Of a stretch of 64,000 bases of DNA, positions 29,462 through 39,108 are shown piece after piece. Origin of the DNA: Tibeticola sediminis (GTDB lineage: Bacteria; Pseudomonadota; Gammaproteobacteria; Burkholderiales; Burkholderiaceae_C); contig NZ_RKQL01000001.1 of NCBI RefSeq assembly GCF_003843835.1, positions 496,001 through 560,000 on the forward strand. The letters are read 5' to 3'. Made by a program: the position numbers and the translations under genes. The notes beneath the pieces are model-generated. The model was not told the DNA's origin. It saw only the letters and a program-made list of their open reading frames with translations, and ran no database searches. How positions within the stretch are numbered: position 1 is the stretch's first letter; every line of letters begins with the position of its first letter.

Positions 29462-31816
29462 CTACTCTACGCGCATGACCCGCTGCGGCTTGAAGCCCAG
29501 GTCGGCGAGTTTGCCTTTACGGGCGCGGGCGGCGCGCGCGTTGTTGAGGCTGCGGATTTCGAGCGTTTCTTCGCGGGGCTTGCCGCCGCGGCCGATGCCT
29601 TCGATGCGCACGCTGCGGGTGTAGGCTGCCGCGCCTGCCAGGGTGTCTTTGGGGTCGAGGTCGATGAGAACCAGGCCGCGGCCGCCGCCGGACTGGAGCT
29701 TGAGCTCCGTGAGATCGAAGGTCAGGATGCGCCCGAGGGTCGACGCGCAGCACACCTGCGTGGCCGGCGCCAGCGGCCGGCTGCCCGAATGGCCCGAGAC
29801 ATGCGAGGGCAGGCACAGCGTTTCGCCTTCAGCGAGCGTGACGAAGGCTTTGCCGGCCTTGAGGCGCGTGCTCATGTGCTCGACCGTGGCGAGGAAGCCG
29901 TAGCCGCCCGAGTTGGAGAGCAGCAGCGTGGCCGCCGCCGGCCCCGCGAAGAAATGCACGAGCTGAGTGCCCGCCTCGAGCTCGATGAAGCTCGTGACCG
30001 GCTGGCCGTCGCCGCGCGCGCCGGGTAAGGACGCCACCGGCACGGAATAGACCCGACCGTTGCTGCCAAACGCAATCAGGGTGTCGACGGTGCGGCATTC
30101 GAAGGTCGCGTAGAGCGCATCACCCGCCTTGAATGCGAAGCCGGCCGGGTCGTGCTCGTGGCCGCTGCGCGCGCGCACCCAGCCTTTTTGCGAAACGACC
30201 ACGGTGACCGGCTCGTCGAGCACCTTGACTTCGGCGACGGCGCGCTTCTCGGCCTGAATCAGCGTGCGGCGCGGATCGGCGAAGGCTTTGGCGTCGGCCT
30301 CGATCTCGCGCACCATGAGGCGGCGCAGCGCCGCGCTGGAGCCCAGGATTTCGTCGAGCCGCGCGCGCTCCTCGCGCAGTTCGGCAAGCTCCTGCTCGAT
30401 GCGGATGGCCTCGAGCCGGGCGAGCTGACGCAGGCGGATTTCCAAAATGTCCTCGGCCTGCCGATCGGAGAGGGCAAAGCGCTCGATCAGCGCGGCCTTG
30501 GGCTCGTCGCTCGCGCGGATGATGGCGATCACCTCGTCGATGTTGAGCAGCACCGCCTGCCGGCCTTCGAGGATGTGGATGCGGTCGAGCACCTTGGCCA
30601 GACGGTGGCGCGTACGCCGTTCGATGGTGCTTTGGCGAAAGGCGATCCACTCGGTCAGCAACTGCCGCAGCGACTTGAGCACCGGCCGACCGTCGAGCCC
30701 GATGGCGGTGAGGTTGATCGGCGCGGTGGTCTCGAGGCTGGTGTGCGCGAGCAAGGTGCGGATGAGCTCGGCCTGCTCGATGCGGCTGCTGCGCGGCTCG
30801 AACACCAGGCGCACCGCGGCTTCCTTGCCCGACTCGTCGCGCACGGCGTCGAGCACCGCGAGCACACTGGCCTTGAGCTGGTTCTGCTCAGCGGTGAGCG
30901 CTTTTTTACCAGCCTTGACCTTGGGGTTGGTGAGCTCCTCGATTTCCTCGAGCACGCGCTGCGCGCTCACGCCCGGCGGCAGTTCGGTCACGACGAGTTG
31001 CCACTGGCCACGCGCAAGCTCCTCGATCTTCCAGCGCGCGCGCACCTTGAGCGAGCCGCGGCCGCTGCGGTAGGCCTCGGCAATCTCTGCAGCGCTGCTG
31101 ATGACCTGCGCGCCCCCGGGGTAGTCCGGGCCGGGGATGAGCGCGAACAAAGCCTCGTCCGAAAGCGCCGGGTCTTTGATGAGCGCGATGCACGCATCGG
31201 CCACCTCGCGCAGGTTGTGGCTGGGAATTTCGGTGGCCAGGCCGACGGCGATGCCGCTCGCGCCATTGAGCAGCACGAACGGCAGCCGTGCGGGCAGTTG
31301 GCGCGGCTCTTCGGTGGAGCCGTCGTAGTTGGGAATGAAATCGACCGTCCCTTCGTCGATCTCGTCGAGCAGCAGCCGGGTGATCTTGGCCAACCGCGCC
31401 TCGGTGTAGCGCATGGCCGCTGCGCCGTCGCCGTCGCGGCTGCCGAAATTGCCCTGGCCGTCGATGAGCGGATAGCGCTGCGAGAAATCCTGCGCCATGC
31501 GCACCAGCGCGTCATACGCCGCCTGGTCACCGTGCGGGTGAAAGCGCCCGAGCACGTCACCGACGACCCGCGCGCTCTTGACCGGCTTGGCCGCCACGTT
31601 GCCGCCTGCGCCGCCATAGCCCAAGCCCATGCGGTGCATGGCGTAGAGGATGCGGCGCTGCACTGGCTTTTGCCCGTCGCACACATCGGGCAGCGCACGG
31701 CCCTTGACGACGGACAAGGCGTATTCGAGGTAGGCGCGCTGGGCATAGTGCGCCAGATCGGGAAACTCGGCGTCGCTGCCGGGAGCGGGGGTGTCGAAAA
31801 GCGTGGTCTCAGTCAT
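29462..31816 (-). CDS. parC: DNA topoisomerase IV subunit A
   Basis: ParC is the DNA-cutting subunit of topoisomerase IV, which unlinks daughter chromosomes. The 784-residue protein has the start [19 protein letters not shown], the quinolone-region block [20 protein letters not shown] and the catalytic Tyr in [12 protein letters not shown]-terminal beta-pinwheel ends in [16 protein letters not shown]. It lies downstream of parE on the same strand, but 161 bp of repeat element separates them. Confidence 0.96.
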   Translation of the reverse strand: MTETTLFDTPAPGSDAEFPDLAHYAQRAYLEYALSVVKGRALPDVCDGQKPVQRRILYAMHRMGLGYGGAGGNVAAKPVKSARVVGDVLGRFHPHGDQAAYDALVRMAQDFSQRYPLIDGQGNFGSRDGDGAAAMRYTEARLAKITRLLLDEIDEGTVDFIPNYDGSTEEPRQLPARLPFVLLNGASGIAVGLATEIPSHNLREVADACIALIKDPALSDEALFALIPGPDYPGGAQVISSAAEIAEAYRSGRGSLKVRARWKIEELARGQWQLVVTELPPGVSAQRVLEEIEELTNPKVKAGKKALTAEQNQLKASVLAVLDAVRDESGKEAAVRLVFEPRSSRIEQAELIRTLLAHTSLETTAPINLTAIGLDGRPVLKSLRQLLTEWIAFRQSTIERRTRHRLAKVLDRIHILEGRQAVLLNIDEVIAIIRASDEPKAALIERFALSDRQAEDILEIRLRQLARLEAIRIEQELAELREERARLDEILGSSAALRRLMVREIEADAKAFADPRRTLIQAEKRAVAEVKVLDEPVTVVVSQKGWVRARSGHEHDPAGFAFKAGDALYATFECRTVDTLIAFGSNGRVYSVPVASLPGARGDGQPVTSFIELEAGTQLVHFFAGPAAATLLLSNSGGYGFLATVEHMSTRLKAGKAFVTLAEGETLCLPSHVSGHSGSRPLAPATQVCCASTLGRILTFDLTELKLQSGGGRGLVLIDLDPKDTLAGAAAYTRSVRIEGIGRGGKPREETLEIRSLNNARAARARKGKLADLGFKPQRVMRVE

Positions 31817-31849
31817 GGCGTGTGGCGTTCGGGTTCAGCGGCGCCTTGA

Positions 31850-32010
31850 GGCAACGCTGAACAAGTTCCCGTGATGGTGCGCGCCCGGCTGCGGGATGAG
31901 ATGCGAGGCGCAAACCGCAGCCATAGCCGCAGCTATGGCGAGGATGTGCAACGACGCAGACCGCCCGCAGCCGGGATGCGCAGCGCGCGGGGGACTGGTT
32001 CAGCGTCGCC
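31850..32010 (-). repeat. Inverted-repeat element (family 1), full copy between parE and parC
   Basis: GGCAACGCTGAACAAG at the left and TTCAGCGTCGCC at the right bound a 161 bp copy in reverse orientation, with core GCCATAGCCGCAGCTATGGC. The flanks TTGA and TCAA extend the inverted repeat rather than forming a direct duplication. The parE stop codon (32011-32013) is directly at the edge. Confidence 0.86.
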
Positions 32011-33996
32011 TCAAACATCGACATCGACCGCATCGCCGTGCAGTTCCATCAGTTCGCGCCGCGCCGCGGCCTCGCCCTTGCCCATGAGTTGCGTCATGAG
32101 TGCGGTGGTGCGCGCGGCGTCGAGGCTGCCCAGCGTCACGGGCATGAGGCGTCGGGTGTCGGGGTTGAGCGTGGTTTCCCACAGTTGCTCGGCGTTCATC
32201 TCGCCCAGGCCTTTGAAGCGGCTGATGCTGCACTTCTCGCGCGGCACGCCTTCTTTGGCGGCTTTGTCGAGCACGGCGGCGAGTTCACCCTCGTCGAGCG
32301 CGTAGAACTTGGCTGCGGGTTTCTTGCCGCGCGCGGGCACGTCGACGCGGTAGAGCGGCGGGCGCGCCACGAACACATGGCCGGCCTCGATCAGCCGTGG
32401 GAAGTGCCGGAAGAACAAGGTGAGTAGCAGCACCTGGATGTGCGCGCCGTCCACATCGGCGTCGGAGAGGATGCAGATCTTTCCATACCGCAGACTGGAC
32501 AGATCGACGGTGTCGTCCGGCCCATGCGGATCGACGCCAATGGCCACCGCGATGTCGTGCACCTCGTTGTTGGCGAACAGGCGGTCGCGCTCGACCTCCC
32601 AGGTGTTGAGCACCTTGCCGCGCAGCGGCAAGATGGCCTGGAACTCCTTGTCGCGACCCATCTTGGCGCTGCCGCCGGCGGAGTCGCCCTCGACCAGGAA
32701 CAACTCGTTGCGCGCCAGGTCACGGCTTTCACAATCGGTGAGCTTGCCCGGCAGCACCGCCACGCCCGAGCCCTTCTTCTTCTCGACCTTCTGGCTCGCC
32801 CGCTGGCGGGTTTGGGCGGCGCGGATGGCGAGTTCGGCCAGCCGCTTGCCGTGCTCCACATGCGCATGCAGCCAGAGTTCGAGCGCGGGGCGCACGAAGC
32901 CCGCCACCAGGCGCAGCGCGTCGCGGGAATTGAGCCGCTCTTTGATCTGGCCCTGGAACTGCGGGTCGAGCACCTTGGCCGAGAGCACGTAGCTCGCGCG
33001 GGCAAACACATCCTCGGGCAGCAGCTTCACGCCCTTGGGCAGCAGGCCGTGCAGTTCGATGAAGCCTTTGACGGCCTGGAACACGCCCTCGCGCAAGCCC
33101 GCCTCGTGCGTGCCGCCCGCGGGCGTGGGAATCAGGTTGACGTAGCTCTCGCGCACCGTCGGCCCTTCCTCGGTGAAGGCCAGGCACCAGGCCGCGCCCT
33201 CGCCTTCGGCAAAACTGTCGCTTTGCGCATCGGCCCAGCCTTCGCCCTCGAACAGGGGCACGACCGGCTCGGCGGGCAAGGTTTGCGCAAGGTAGTCGCG
33301 CAGCCCGCCCTTGTAGAGCCAGGTCTGGGTGTCGCGGGTTTTCTCGTTCGTGAGGCTGACCGTCACGCCGGGCATCAGCACCGCCTTGCTGCGCAGCAGA
33401 TGGGTGAGTTCGGCCAGCGGCAGCACGCTGCTCTCGAAATAGCGTGCATCGGGCCAGACGCGCACGATGGTGCCGCTGCGCTTCTCGCCCGCCTCGGCTG
33501 GGCGAACGACCAGCGGCTCGGCCACGTCACCGCTGGCGAAGACGATGCGCGCGACCTCGCCGCCGCGTCGGCTCGTGACTTCGAGCCGCGTGGCCAGCGC
33601 ATTGGTCACCGACACGCCCACGCCGTGCAGGCCACCCGAGAAGGCATAGGCGCCGCCCTTACCTTTGTCGAACTTGCCGCCCGCGTGCAGCCGCGTGAAC
33701 ACGAGTTCGATCACCGGCGCGCCCTCCTCGGGATGCAAGCCAAACGGAATGCCGCGGCCGTCGTCCTCCACGCTGACCGAGCCGTCGGCGTGCAGGGTGA
33801 CGGCGATCTTTTTCGCAAAGCCCGCCAGCGCTTCGTCGGCGGCGTTGTCGATCACCTCCTGCACGATGTGCAGCGGGTTGTCGGTGCGGGTGTACATGCC
33901 CGGGCGCTGCTTGACCGGCTCGAGCCCTTTGAGCACGCGAATCGACGCCTCGCCATAGGCGGCAGTCTGGGTTTTCGGTTCGTTCACGGAAGCCAT
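32011..33996 (-). CDS. parE: DNA topoisomerase IV subunit B
   Basis: ParE is the ATPase subunit of topoisomerase IV. The 661-residue protein has the GHKL ATP site (EVIDNAADEALAGFAKK, VEDDGRGIPFGLHPEE, the GGLHGVGVSVTNALA block). It also has the TOPRIM domain with FLVEGDSAGGSAKMGRD and LSDADVDGAHI. The C terminus RFKGLGEMNAEQLWETT is typical. The ATG at 33996 (MASVNEPKTQ) is used; a TACAAT lies 9 nt before it. Its TGA abuts a repeat element that separates it from parC. Confidence 0.96.
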   Translation of the reverse strand: MASVNEPKTQTAAYGEASIRVLKGLEPVKQRPGMYTRTDNPLHIVQEVIDNAADEALAGFAKKIAVTLHADGSVSVEDDGRGIPFGLHPEEGAPVIELVFTRLHAGGKFDKGKGGAYAFSGGLHGVGVSVTNALATRLEVTSRRGGEVARIVFASGDVAEPLVVRPAEAGEKRSGTIVRVWPDARYFESSVLPLAELTHLLRSKAVLMPGVTVSLTNEKTRDTQTWLYKGGLRDYLAQTLPAEPVVPLFEGEGWADAQSDSFAEGEGAAWCLAFTEEGPTVRESYVNLIPTPAGGTHEAGLREGVFQAVKGFIELHGLLPKGVKLLPEDVFARASYVLSAKVLDPQFQGQIKERLNSRDALRLVAGFVRPALELWLHAHVEHGKRLAELAIRAAQTRQRASQKVEKKKGSGVAVLPGKLTDCESRDLARNELFLVEGDSAGGSAKMGRDKEFQAILPLRGKVLNTWEVERDRLFANNEVHDIAVAIGVDPHGPDDTVDLSSLRYGKICILSDADVDGAHIQVLLLTLFFRHFPRLIEAGHVFVARPPLYRVDVPARGKKPAAKFYALDEGELAAVLDKAAKEGVPREKCSISRFKGLGEMNAEQLWETTLNPDTRRLMPVTLGSLDAARTTALMTQLMGKGEAAARRELMELHGDAVDVDV

Positions 33997-34005
33997 AGGG
34001 GCGCG

Positions 34006-34011
34006 ATTGTA
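34006..34011 (-). promoter_or_regulatory. -10-like hexamer close to the parE start
   Basis: TACAAT on the minus strand lies 9 nt before the parE ATG, with no ribosome site between. This is consistent with a very short leader or a leaderless mRNA. Confidence 0.4.
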
Positions 34012-34091
34012 CGGCGGCACGCGGAAAACACCTGGTTATCCATACAGCTTGCACGCCAGCAAAGCAGGGGCGAATTCGCTACATTCGGCAC

Positions 34092-35336
34092 ATGAGTTCC
34101 GCCACCCCCCGCCAGGCTACTGGCCACCGCCCGCTCTCCATGACCCAGGTGCTGCTGTGCGGCGCGCTGATCGTCACGCTGTCCATGGGCGTGCGCCACG
34201 GCTTCGGGCTGTGGCTGCAGCCCATCACGCAGGCACGCGACTGGTCGCGCGAGAGCTTCGCGCTGGCGCTGGCGGTGCAGAACCTGAGCTGGGGGCTGGT
34301 CGGCATCGTGGCCGGCATGCTGGCCGACCGCTACGGCGCGCTGCGCGTGCTCATCGCCGGTGCCGTGCTCTACGCGCTGGGGCTGTGGGGCATGGCGCAG
34401 AGCACCACGCCGCTGGGCTTTGCGCTGACCACGGGCGTCTTGATCGGCGCGGCGCAGGCGGGCACCACCTATGCCGTGATCTACGGGGTCATCGGCCGCA
34501 ACGTACCGCCCGAGCGCCGATCCTGGGCGATGGGCGTGGCGGCCGCCGCGGGCTCCTTCGGCCAGTTCCTGATGGTGCCGGTGGAGGGCTGGCTCATCAC
34601 CACGCTGGGCTGGCAGCGCTCGCTGTGGGCGCTGGCCTTGGCGGTGCTGCTCATCATCCCGCTGGCCTGGGGGCTGCGCGAGCGGCGTGCGCACGCCGGC
34701 GGGGTGCGTGGGGAGCAGTCCATCCTGCAGGCCCTGCGCGAGGCGCTGGCCTACCCCAGCTTTCGGCTGCTGATGGCGGGCTATTTCGTCTGCGGCTTTC
34801 AGGTGGTGTTCATCGGTGTGCACATGCCGAGCTACCTCAAGGACCACGGGCTTTCGCCGCAGGTCGCGAGCTACGCGCTCGCGCTCATCGGGCTGTTCAA
34901 CGTGCTGGGCACCTATGCCGCTGGCGCGCTGGGGCAGCGGCTGGCCAAGCGGCACATCCTGGCCTTCATCTACCTCGCCCGCTCCGTGGCCATCTCGGTC
35001 TTTCTGCTGCTGCCGCTCACACCGGCGAGCGTCTACGTGTTCGCCGCGGTGATGGGCGTGCTGTGGCTCTCGACCGTTCCGCCGACGAACGCGGCGGTGG
35101 CGCAGATTTTCGGCGTGGCGCATCTGTCCATGCTCGGCGGCTTCGTGTTCTTCAGCCACCAGATCGGCAGCTTCATGGGCGTGTGGCTCGGCGGCCTGCT
35201 GTACGACCGCACCGGCAGCTACGACATCGTCTGGTGGATCGCCATCGCGCTCGGCATCGTGGCGGCGCTGGTGAATCTGCGCGTGAACGAGCAACCGATC
35301 CGCCGCAGCCTGCCGCGTGTGCAGGCCGCCGCATGA
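34092..35336 (+). CDS. MFS permease
   Basis: This 414-residue inner-membrane transporter of the major facilitator superfamily has about 12 hydrophobic helices. The family motif between helices 2 and 3 is present as GMLADRYGALR, and an acidic or basic loop divides the two halves. It resembles the monocarboxylate/oxalate-formate type group of Burkholderiales, but the substrate is unknown. The stop overlaps the ATG of a 41-residue hydrophobic peptide gene. Confidence 0.85.
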   Translation: MSSATPRQATGHRPLSMTQVLLCGALIVTLSMGVRHGFGLWLQPITQARDWSRESFALALAVQNLSWGLVGIVAGMLADRYGALRVLIAGAVLYALGLWGMAQSTTPLGFALTTGVLIGAAQAGTTYAVIYGVIGRNVPPERRSWAMGVAAAAGSFGQFLMVPVEGWLITTLGWQRSLWALALAVLLIIPLAWGLRERRAHAGGVRGEQSILQALREALAYPSFRLLMAGYFVCGFQVVFIGVHMPSYLKDHGLSPQVASYALALIGLFNVLGTYAAGALGQRLAKRHILAFIYLARSVAISVFLLLPLTPASVYVFAAVMGVLWLSTVPPTNAAVAQIFGVAHLSMLGGFVFFSHQIGSFMGVWLGGLLYDRTGSYDIVWWIAIALGIVAALVNLRVNEQPIRRSLPRVQAAA

Positions 35337-35458
35337 AGCCGCTGCCCCGCTGGCTGCTGTGGGCGCTGGCCCTGGCCGCGCTGCTGGCGGTGTTCAGCCT
35401 GTACGGGCGAGGCGACTTCATGCTGGACGTCGCGAACCAACTCTGGGGATGCTTTTGA
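35333..35458 (+). CDS. Small hydrophobic protein (41 aa) coupled to the MFS permease
   Basis: This 41-residue protein starts MKPLPRWLLWALALAALLAV and ends in FMLDVANQLWGCF. One hydrophobic helix spans about residues 8-24, with a positively charged N terminus, so the N terminus should stay in the cytoplasm. Its ATG overlaps the permease stop (ATGA at 35333-35336), which argues for translational coupling. Similar short peptides ending in NQLWxCF are, to my recollection, common after permease genes in Comamonadaceae, but I cannot check. Function unknown. Confidence 0.65.
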   Translation: MKPLPRWLLWALALAALLAVFSLYGRGDFMLDVANQLWGCF

Positions 35459-35463
35459 GGCAT

Positions 35464-35476
35464 GGGGCAACGCTGT
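35464..35476 (+). repeat. Possible left-end remnant of family 1
   Basis: GGGCAACGCTGTC matches the family 1 left end (GGCAACGCTGAA) for ten bases, but no right end or core follows. It lies just after the 41-residue gene and may be a decayed copy or chance. Confidence 0.35.
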
Positions 35477-35490
35477 CAAGCCACCCCAAA

Positions 35491-35560
35491 GCCGATATTT
35501 CAAATCTTTTTGGCCCGATGCCAGCGTGAAATGGTCATGTGTTGCTATGAAAATTGATGC
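35491..35560 (-). repeat. Short repeat (family 2) at the start of the methyltransferase gene
   Basis: The minus strand reads CAATTTTCATAGCAACACAT, then GACCATTTCACGCTGGCATC, then GGGCCAAAAAGA. It is the closest match to the copy inside the acyl-CoA synthetase at 1501. Read on the plus strand, it contains GTGAAATGG and GCTATGAAAA, the two candidate starts of the downstream gene. Confidence 0.85.
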
Positions 35561-36137
35561 TTTCGCAGCCCAGAGCCATGCGGGTTTGGCGCCCTCGCCT
35601 TGGGTGCAGCGTTGGGCGCATCTCGTTGCCTCGGGTGCTCGGGTGCTCGACGTGGCCTGCGGACGGGGACGCCATGTGCGCTGGTTTGCCGAACGAGGCT
35701 GTGCCGTCACCGCGGTCGACCGCGACGCCGAGGCCATCACCGCGCTGGCCGCGTTGCCCGGCGTGCACGCGGTCTGCGCCGACATCGAGGCCGGCCCCTG
35801 GCCCTTCGAGGGCCAGCGCTTCGACGCAGTGGTGGTCACCAACTACCTTTGGCGCCCGCTGCTGCCCACACTGGTCGAGAGCGTCGCGCCCGGCGGCGTG
35901 CTGATCTACGAGACCTTTGCCGTCGGCAACGAAGCCTTCGGCAAGCCCTCGCGGCCGGACTTTCTGCTGCAGAGCGGCGAGCTGCTGCGCGCCTGCGGCC
36001 TTTGCCGAGCCCGCCCGGCGCTGCGGGTCGTGGCGTATGAGGAGGGGCGGCTCGAAGCGCCCACGCGCTGCGTGCAGCGCCTCGCGGCGGTGCGCGACGC
36101 AGCGCCATCGGCCTGCGCCCTGCCGTCGTTAGAATGA
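35547..36137 (+). CDS. Class I SAM-dependent methyltransferase
   Basis: This 196-residue Rossmann-fold methyltransferase has SAM motif [17 protein letters not shown], the acidic residue that binds the ribose in [10 protein letters not shown], and motif II in [23 protein letters not shown] and [14 protein letters not shown] follow and match the small TehB-like group. The substrate is unknown. The start ATG at 35547 gives [11 protein letters not shown]; a GTG at 35526 would add MKWSCVA. Both starts and the first residues come from a family 2 repeat copy. It is 28 bp before dapA. Confidence 0.82.
   Translation: MKIDAFAAQSHAGLAPSPWVQRWAHLVASGARVLDVACGRGRHVRWFAERGCAVTAVDRDAEAITALAALPGVHAVCADIEAGPWPFEGQRFDAVVVTNYLWRPLLPTLVESVAPGGVLIYETFAVGNEAFGKPSRPDFLLQSGELLRACGLCRARPALRVVAYEEGRLEAPTRCVQRLAAVRDAAPSACALPSLE
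36130..36135 (+). promoter_or_regulatory. -10-like box upstream of dapA
   Basis: TAGAAT overlaps the end of the methyltransferase gene, 30 bp before the dapA ATG. No clear -35 is seen. A weak suggestion of a separate dapA-bamC promoter. Confidence 0.35.
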
Positions 36138-36165
36138 GTCTTTTCGCTCCCTGGCTGCGAACTCC

Positions 36166-37062
36166 ATGACATCCACTTTCCGCCCCATCCGGGGCAGCAT
36201 TCCAGCGCTCGTCACCCCGATGCTCGAGGATGGGCGCGTCGACTATGCGGCGCTGCGGCGCCTGATCGACTGGCACATCGCGGAGGGCACCGACTGCATC
36301 AGCGTGGTCGGCACCACCGGCGAATCGCCCACCGTCACCGTCGAGGAACACTGCGAGATCATCCGCGTCACCGTCGAGCAGGCCGCCGGCCGCGTGCCCG
36401 TCATGGCGGGCTGCGGCGCCAATTCGACGGCCGAGGCCATCGAACTCGCCCGCTTTGCAAAAAAGGTCGGTGCCGACTGCCAGTTGCAGGTCGTGCCCTA
36501 CTACAACAAGCCCACGCAAGAGGGCCAATACCGGCATTTCAAGGCGATCGCCGAGGCCACGGGCGACCTGCCCATCATCCTCTACAACGTGCCTGGCCGC
36601 ACCGTTGCCGATATGGCGCCCGAAACCGTGCTGCGGCTGGCGCAGGTGCCGGGCATCGTCGGCATCAAGGAAGCCACGGGCAACATCGAGCGCGCGCAGT
36701 GGCTCATCCGTGAAGCGCCCGAGGGCTTTTCCATCTATTCCGGTGACGACCCGACGGCCGTGGCCCTCATGCTGCTCGGCGGGCACGGCAACATCAGCGT
36801 CACCGCCAACGTGGCCCCGCGCCTGATGCACGAGCTCTGCATGGCCGCCATCGCCGGCGACGTGGCCCGCGCCCGCGCAATTCAAAAGCAGTTGCTGCCC
36901 CTGCACAAGGCGCTGTTCGTCGAGGCCAATCCGATCCCGGTCAAATGGGCCCTGCAGCGCATGGGCCAGATCGGCGCGGGCATCCGGCTGCCGCTGACGC
37001 CGCTTTCGGACGGCTACCACGCCACGGTGGAGGCGGCCCTGCGCGAAGCCGGTCTGCTCTGA
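36166..37062 (+). CDS. dapA: 4-hydroxy-tetrahydrodipicolinate synthase
   Basis: DapA condenses pyruvate with aspartate semialdehyde in lysine and diaminopimelate synthesis. The 298-residue TIM barrel shows [18 protein letters not shown] and [11 protein letters not shown]. The catalytic Tyr region is [12 protein letters not shown], and the Schiff-base Lys is in GIKEATGN. It is followed 54 bp later by bamC, the same dapA-bamC order as in E. coli. Confidence 0.96.
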   Translation: MTSTFRPIRGSIPALVTPMLEDGRVDYAALRRLIDWHIAEGTDCISVVGTTGESPTVTVEEHCEIIRVTVEQAAGRVPVMAGCGANSTAEAIELARFAKKVGADCQLQVVPYYNKPTQEGQYRHFKAIAEATGDLPIILYNVPGRTVADMAPETVLRLAQVPGIVGIKEATGNIERAQWLIREAPEGFSIYSGDDPTAVALMLLGGHGNISVTANVAPRLMHELCMAAIAGDVARARAIQKQLLPLHKALFVEANPIPVKWALQRMGQIGAGIRLPLTPLSDGYHATVEAALREAGLL

Positions 37063-37116
37063 CTCCCTCTTTCCCGCACCGAAGCAGCCCCGACGCAACA
37101 CCCTAAGGAATCCCCT

Positions 37117-38226
37117 GTGAAAGACCAAGCTTCTTCGATCTTCCGGCTCAGCGCCCTGGGCATCCTCATGGTGCTGGCCGGCTGCTCGGTTCTGGAAGGC
37201 GACAAGATCGACTACAAGAGCGCGGGCAAGGCGCCGACGCTCGAAGTCCCGCCCGACCTCACGCAACTGACGCGCGACACGCGCTATGCCGTCCCGGGCG
37301 GTGCGGTCACGGCCAGCGGCTTTGCGGCCGGCCAGGCCGCAGCCGCCACGCAAAGCGGCGGCACCGTCGCCACCACCGCGCTGGGCGACGTGCGGGTCGA
37401 ACGCGCCGGCAATACCCGCTACCTGGTCGTCAAGCGGCCGCCCGAAGCGCTGTGGGATCCGGTCCGTGCCTTCTGGCTGGAAAACGGCTTCCTGCTCGCC
37501 ATCGACAACCCGAAGCTCGGCATCATGGAAACCGACTGGGCCGAGAACCGCGCCAAGATTCCGCAGGACATCATCCGCGCAACGCTGGGTAAGCTGCTCG
37601 ACTCGGTCTATTCCACGCCCGAGCGGGACAAGTTCCGTACCCGCATCGAACGCGCACCCGACGGCAGCACCGAGATCTACATCAGCCACCGCGGCATGAT
37701 CGAGGTCTACACCAACAACGCCACGCGCGAAAACACCATCTGGCAGCCCCGGCCTGCGGACCCCGAGCTCGAAAACGAGTTCCTGCGTCGCCTCATGATC
37801 AAGCTGGGGGTCACGCAGGAGCAGGCCCAGGCGGCGCTCGCCGCCGCTGCTCCCCAATCCGCGGCGCGCCTGGTCACGCTCGAAGGCAACATGCCCGCCG
37901 TCGAGATCGACGACGGCTTCGATCGCGCATGGCGCCGCGTGGGCCTCGCGCTCGACCGCACCGGCTTCACGGTCGAGGATCGCGATCGCAGCAAAGGCCT
38001 GTACTTCGTGCGCTATGTGGCGCCGGATCCCAACCGCAAGGAACCGGGCTTCCTCGCCAAGCTCTTTGGCAGCGACGAGAAGAACACGTCGGCGACCAAA
38101 TACCAGATCCAGGTTGCCGCGGCCGCCAAGGGGAGTGTCGTGCGTCTGCTCGACGCGCAAGGCCGTCCGGCGCCAGCCGATGCGGCGCGCAACATCCTCA
38201 AGATCGTCGCCGACGAGCTGAAATAA
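37117..38226 (+). CDS. bamC: Outer membrane assembly lipoprotein BamC
   Basis: BamC is a lipoprotein of the Bam complex that inserts beta-barrel proteins into the outer membrane. The 369-residue protein starts at GTG 37117 with AAGGAA upstream. A lipoprotein signal ends in LAGC, with Cys23 as the lipidated residue. The disordered N-terminal segment (YKSAGKAPTLEVPPDLTQL) is the stretch that binds BamD in E. coli, and two helix-grip domains follow. The position after dapA supports the call. Confidence 0.92.
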   Translation: MKDQASSIFRLSALGILMVLAGCSVLEGDKIDYKSAGKAPTLEVPPDLTQLTRDTRYAVPGGAVTASGFAAGQAAAATQSGGTVATTALGDVRVERAGNTRYLVVKRPPEALWDPVRAFWLENGFLLAIDNPKLGIMETDWAENRAKIPQDIIRATLGKLLDSVYSTPERDKFRTRIERAPDGSTEIYISHRGMIEVYTNNATRENTIWQPRPADPELENEFLRRLMIKLGVTQEQAQAALAAAAPQSAARLVTLEGNMPAVEIDDGFDRAWRRVGLALDRTGFTVEDRDRSKGLYFVRYVAPDPNRKEPGFLAKLFGSDEKNTSATKYQIQVAAAAKGSVVRLLDAQGRPAPADAARNILKIVADELK

Positions 38227-38239
38227 GCGACCCGCGCCG

Positions 38240-39016
38240 ATGCTTCGCTTTTGCAGCCTCGGCAGCGGCAGCTCGGGCAATGCCACCGTGGTCGAGGCCC
38301 GCGCGGGCACGCAGACCAAGCGGCTGCTCGTCGACTGTGGCTTCAGCCTGCGCGCACTCGACGCCCGGCTGGCCCGCATCGGGCTGTGCGCCGCCGATCT
38401 CGACGCGGTGTTCATCACCCATGAGCACAGCGACCATGTCGGCGGACTGCGGCCCTTGGTCCGGCGCGAACGTCTCCCGGTCTACCTCAGCGAGGGCACG
38501 TTTCGCGCGTGCGGCGGCGACCAATTGCCGGGCTCCTGGAAGCTCTGTGCCGACGGCGAATCGCTGGCCATCGGGGCGATCTGCATCGAACCCCTGGCCG
38601 TTCCCCACGACGCCGCCGAGCCCTTGCAACTGCGCTGCCACGACGGCGCACGGCATCTGGCCATCCTGACCGACCTTGGCCATACCCCTGAGCCGGTGCG
38701 CCAGCGGCTGCACGGCCTGCACGCCGTTTTGCTGGAATGCAACCACGATCTCGATCGCCTCGCGACTTCGGCCTATCCCGAATCGCTCAAACAGCGCATC
38801 CGCAGCGACTACGGCCACCTCTCGAACGACCAGGCGGCCCGCTTCTTGAGCGACATCCGGCATGACGGCCTCGGTCATGTCGTCGCGGCCCACTTGAGCG
38901 AGCAGAACAACACGCCCGAACACGCCCGCCTCGCCCTCGCCGCCGCGCTCGGCGGGCAAGCCGCCGACATCCTCGTCGCCGACCCGCGCGACGGCCTGCC
39001 GTGGGTCGAGGTCTAG
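38240..39016 (+). CDS. MBL-fold hydrolase, WalJ/YycJ-like
   Basis: This 258-residue metallo-beta-lactamase-fold protein has the family start MLRFCSLGSGSSGNATVVEA and the metal site FITHEHSDHVGG. A Zn-ligand Asp is in LTDLGHTP, and LLECNHD and HLSEQNNTP follow. YycJ/WalJ proteins have been proposed to act in DNA repair or cell-wall coordination; in Burkholderiales the role is not shown. It starts 13 bp after bamC, so it is probably in the same operon. Confidence 0.86.
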   Translation: MLRFCSLGSGSSGNATVVEARAGTQTKRLLVDCGFSLRALDARLARIGLCAADLDAVFITHEHSDHVGGLRPLVRRERLPVYLSEGTFRACGGDQLPGSWKLCADGESLAIGAICIEPLAVPHDAAEPLQLRCHDGARHLAILTDLGHTPEPVRQRLHGLHAVLLECNHDLDRLATSAYPESLKQRIRSDYGHLSNDQAARFLSDIRHDGLGHVVAAHLSEQNNTPEHARLALAAALGGQAADILVADPRDGLPWVEV

Positions 39017-39060
39017 GGCAACGCTGAAGGCGCAGCGCATGCGCATCAGTTTCGGTTGCC
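39017..39060. repeat. Short core-less form of the family 1 element
   Basis: GGCAACGCTGAA directly after the walJ stop and TTCGGTTGCC 32 bases later form an imperfect inverted repeat. The arms match family 1 ends but the core is absent. The centre holds its own small palindrome (GCGCATGCGC). It sits in a convergent junction, next to a real terminator. Confidence 0.55.
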
Positions 39061-39065
39061 CAAAG

Positions 39066-39091
39066 AAAAAGCCGCCCGGAGGCGGCTTTTT
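39066..39091. terminator. Bidirectional rho-independent terminator
   Basis: AAAAAGCCGCC, loop CGGA and GGCGGCTTTTT form a GC stem with an A-run on one side and a T-run on the other, so it can stop transcription from both strands. It lies between walJ (plus) and the small lipoprotein gene (minus). Confidence 0.93.
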
Positions 39092-39108
39092 CATGCCGTG
39101 CCGAAGAA

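Noticed and set aside
31809-32033. Open frames over the repeats that share the peptide RASRLRAVCVV and NPRHSFGYGCGLRLAS (also at about 9100, 26850 and 41880)
   Set aside because: The same peptide appears wherever the family 1 element occurs, in whichever frame is open, and the DNA is an inverted repeat. It is a by-product of the element, not a gene family.
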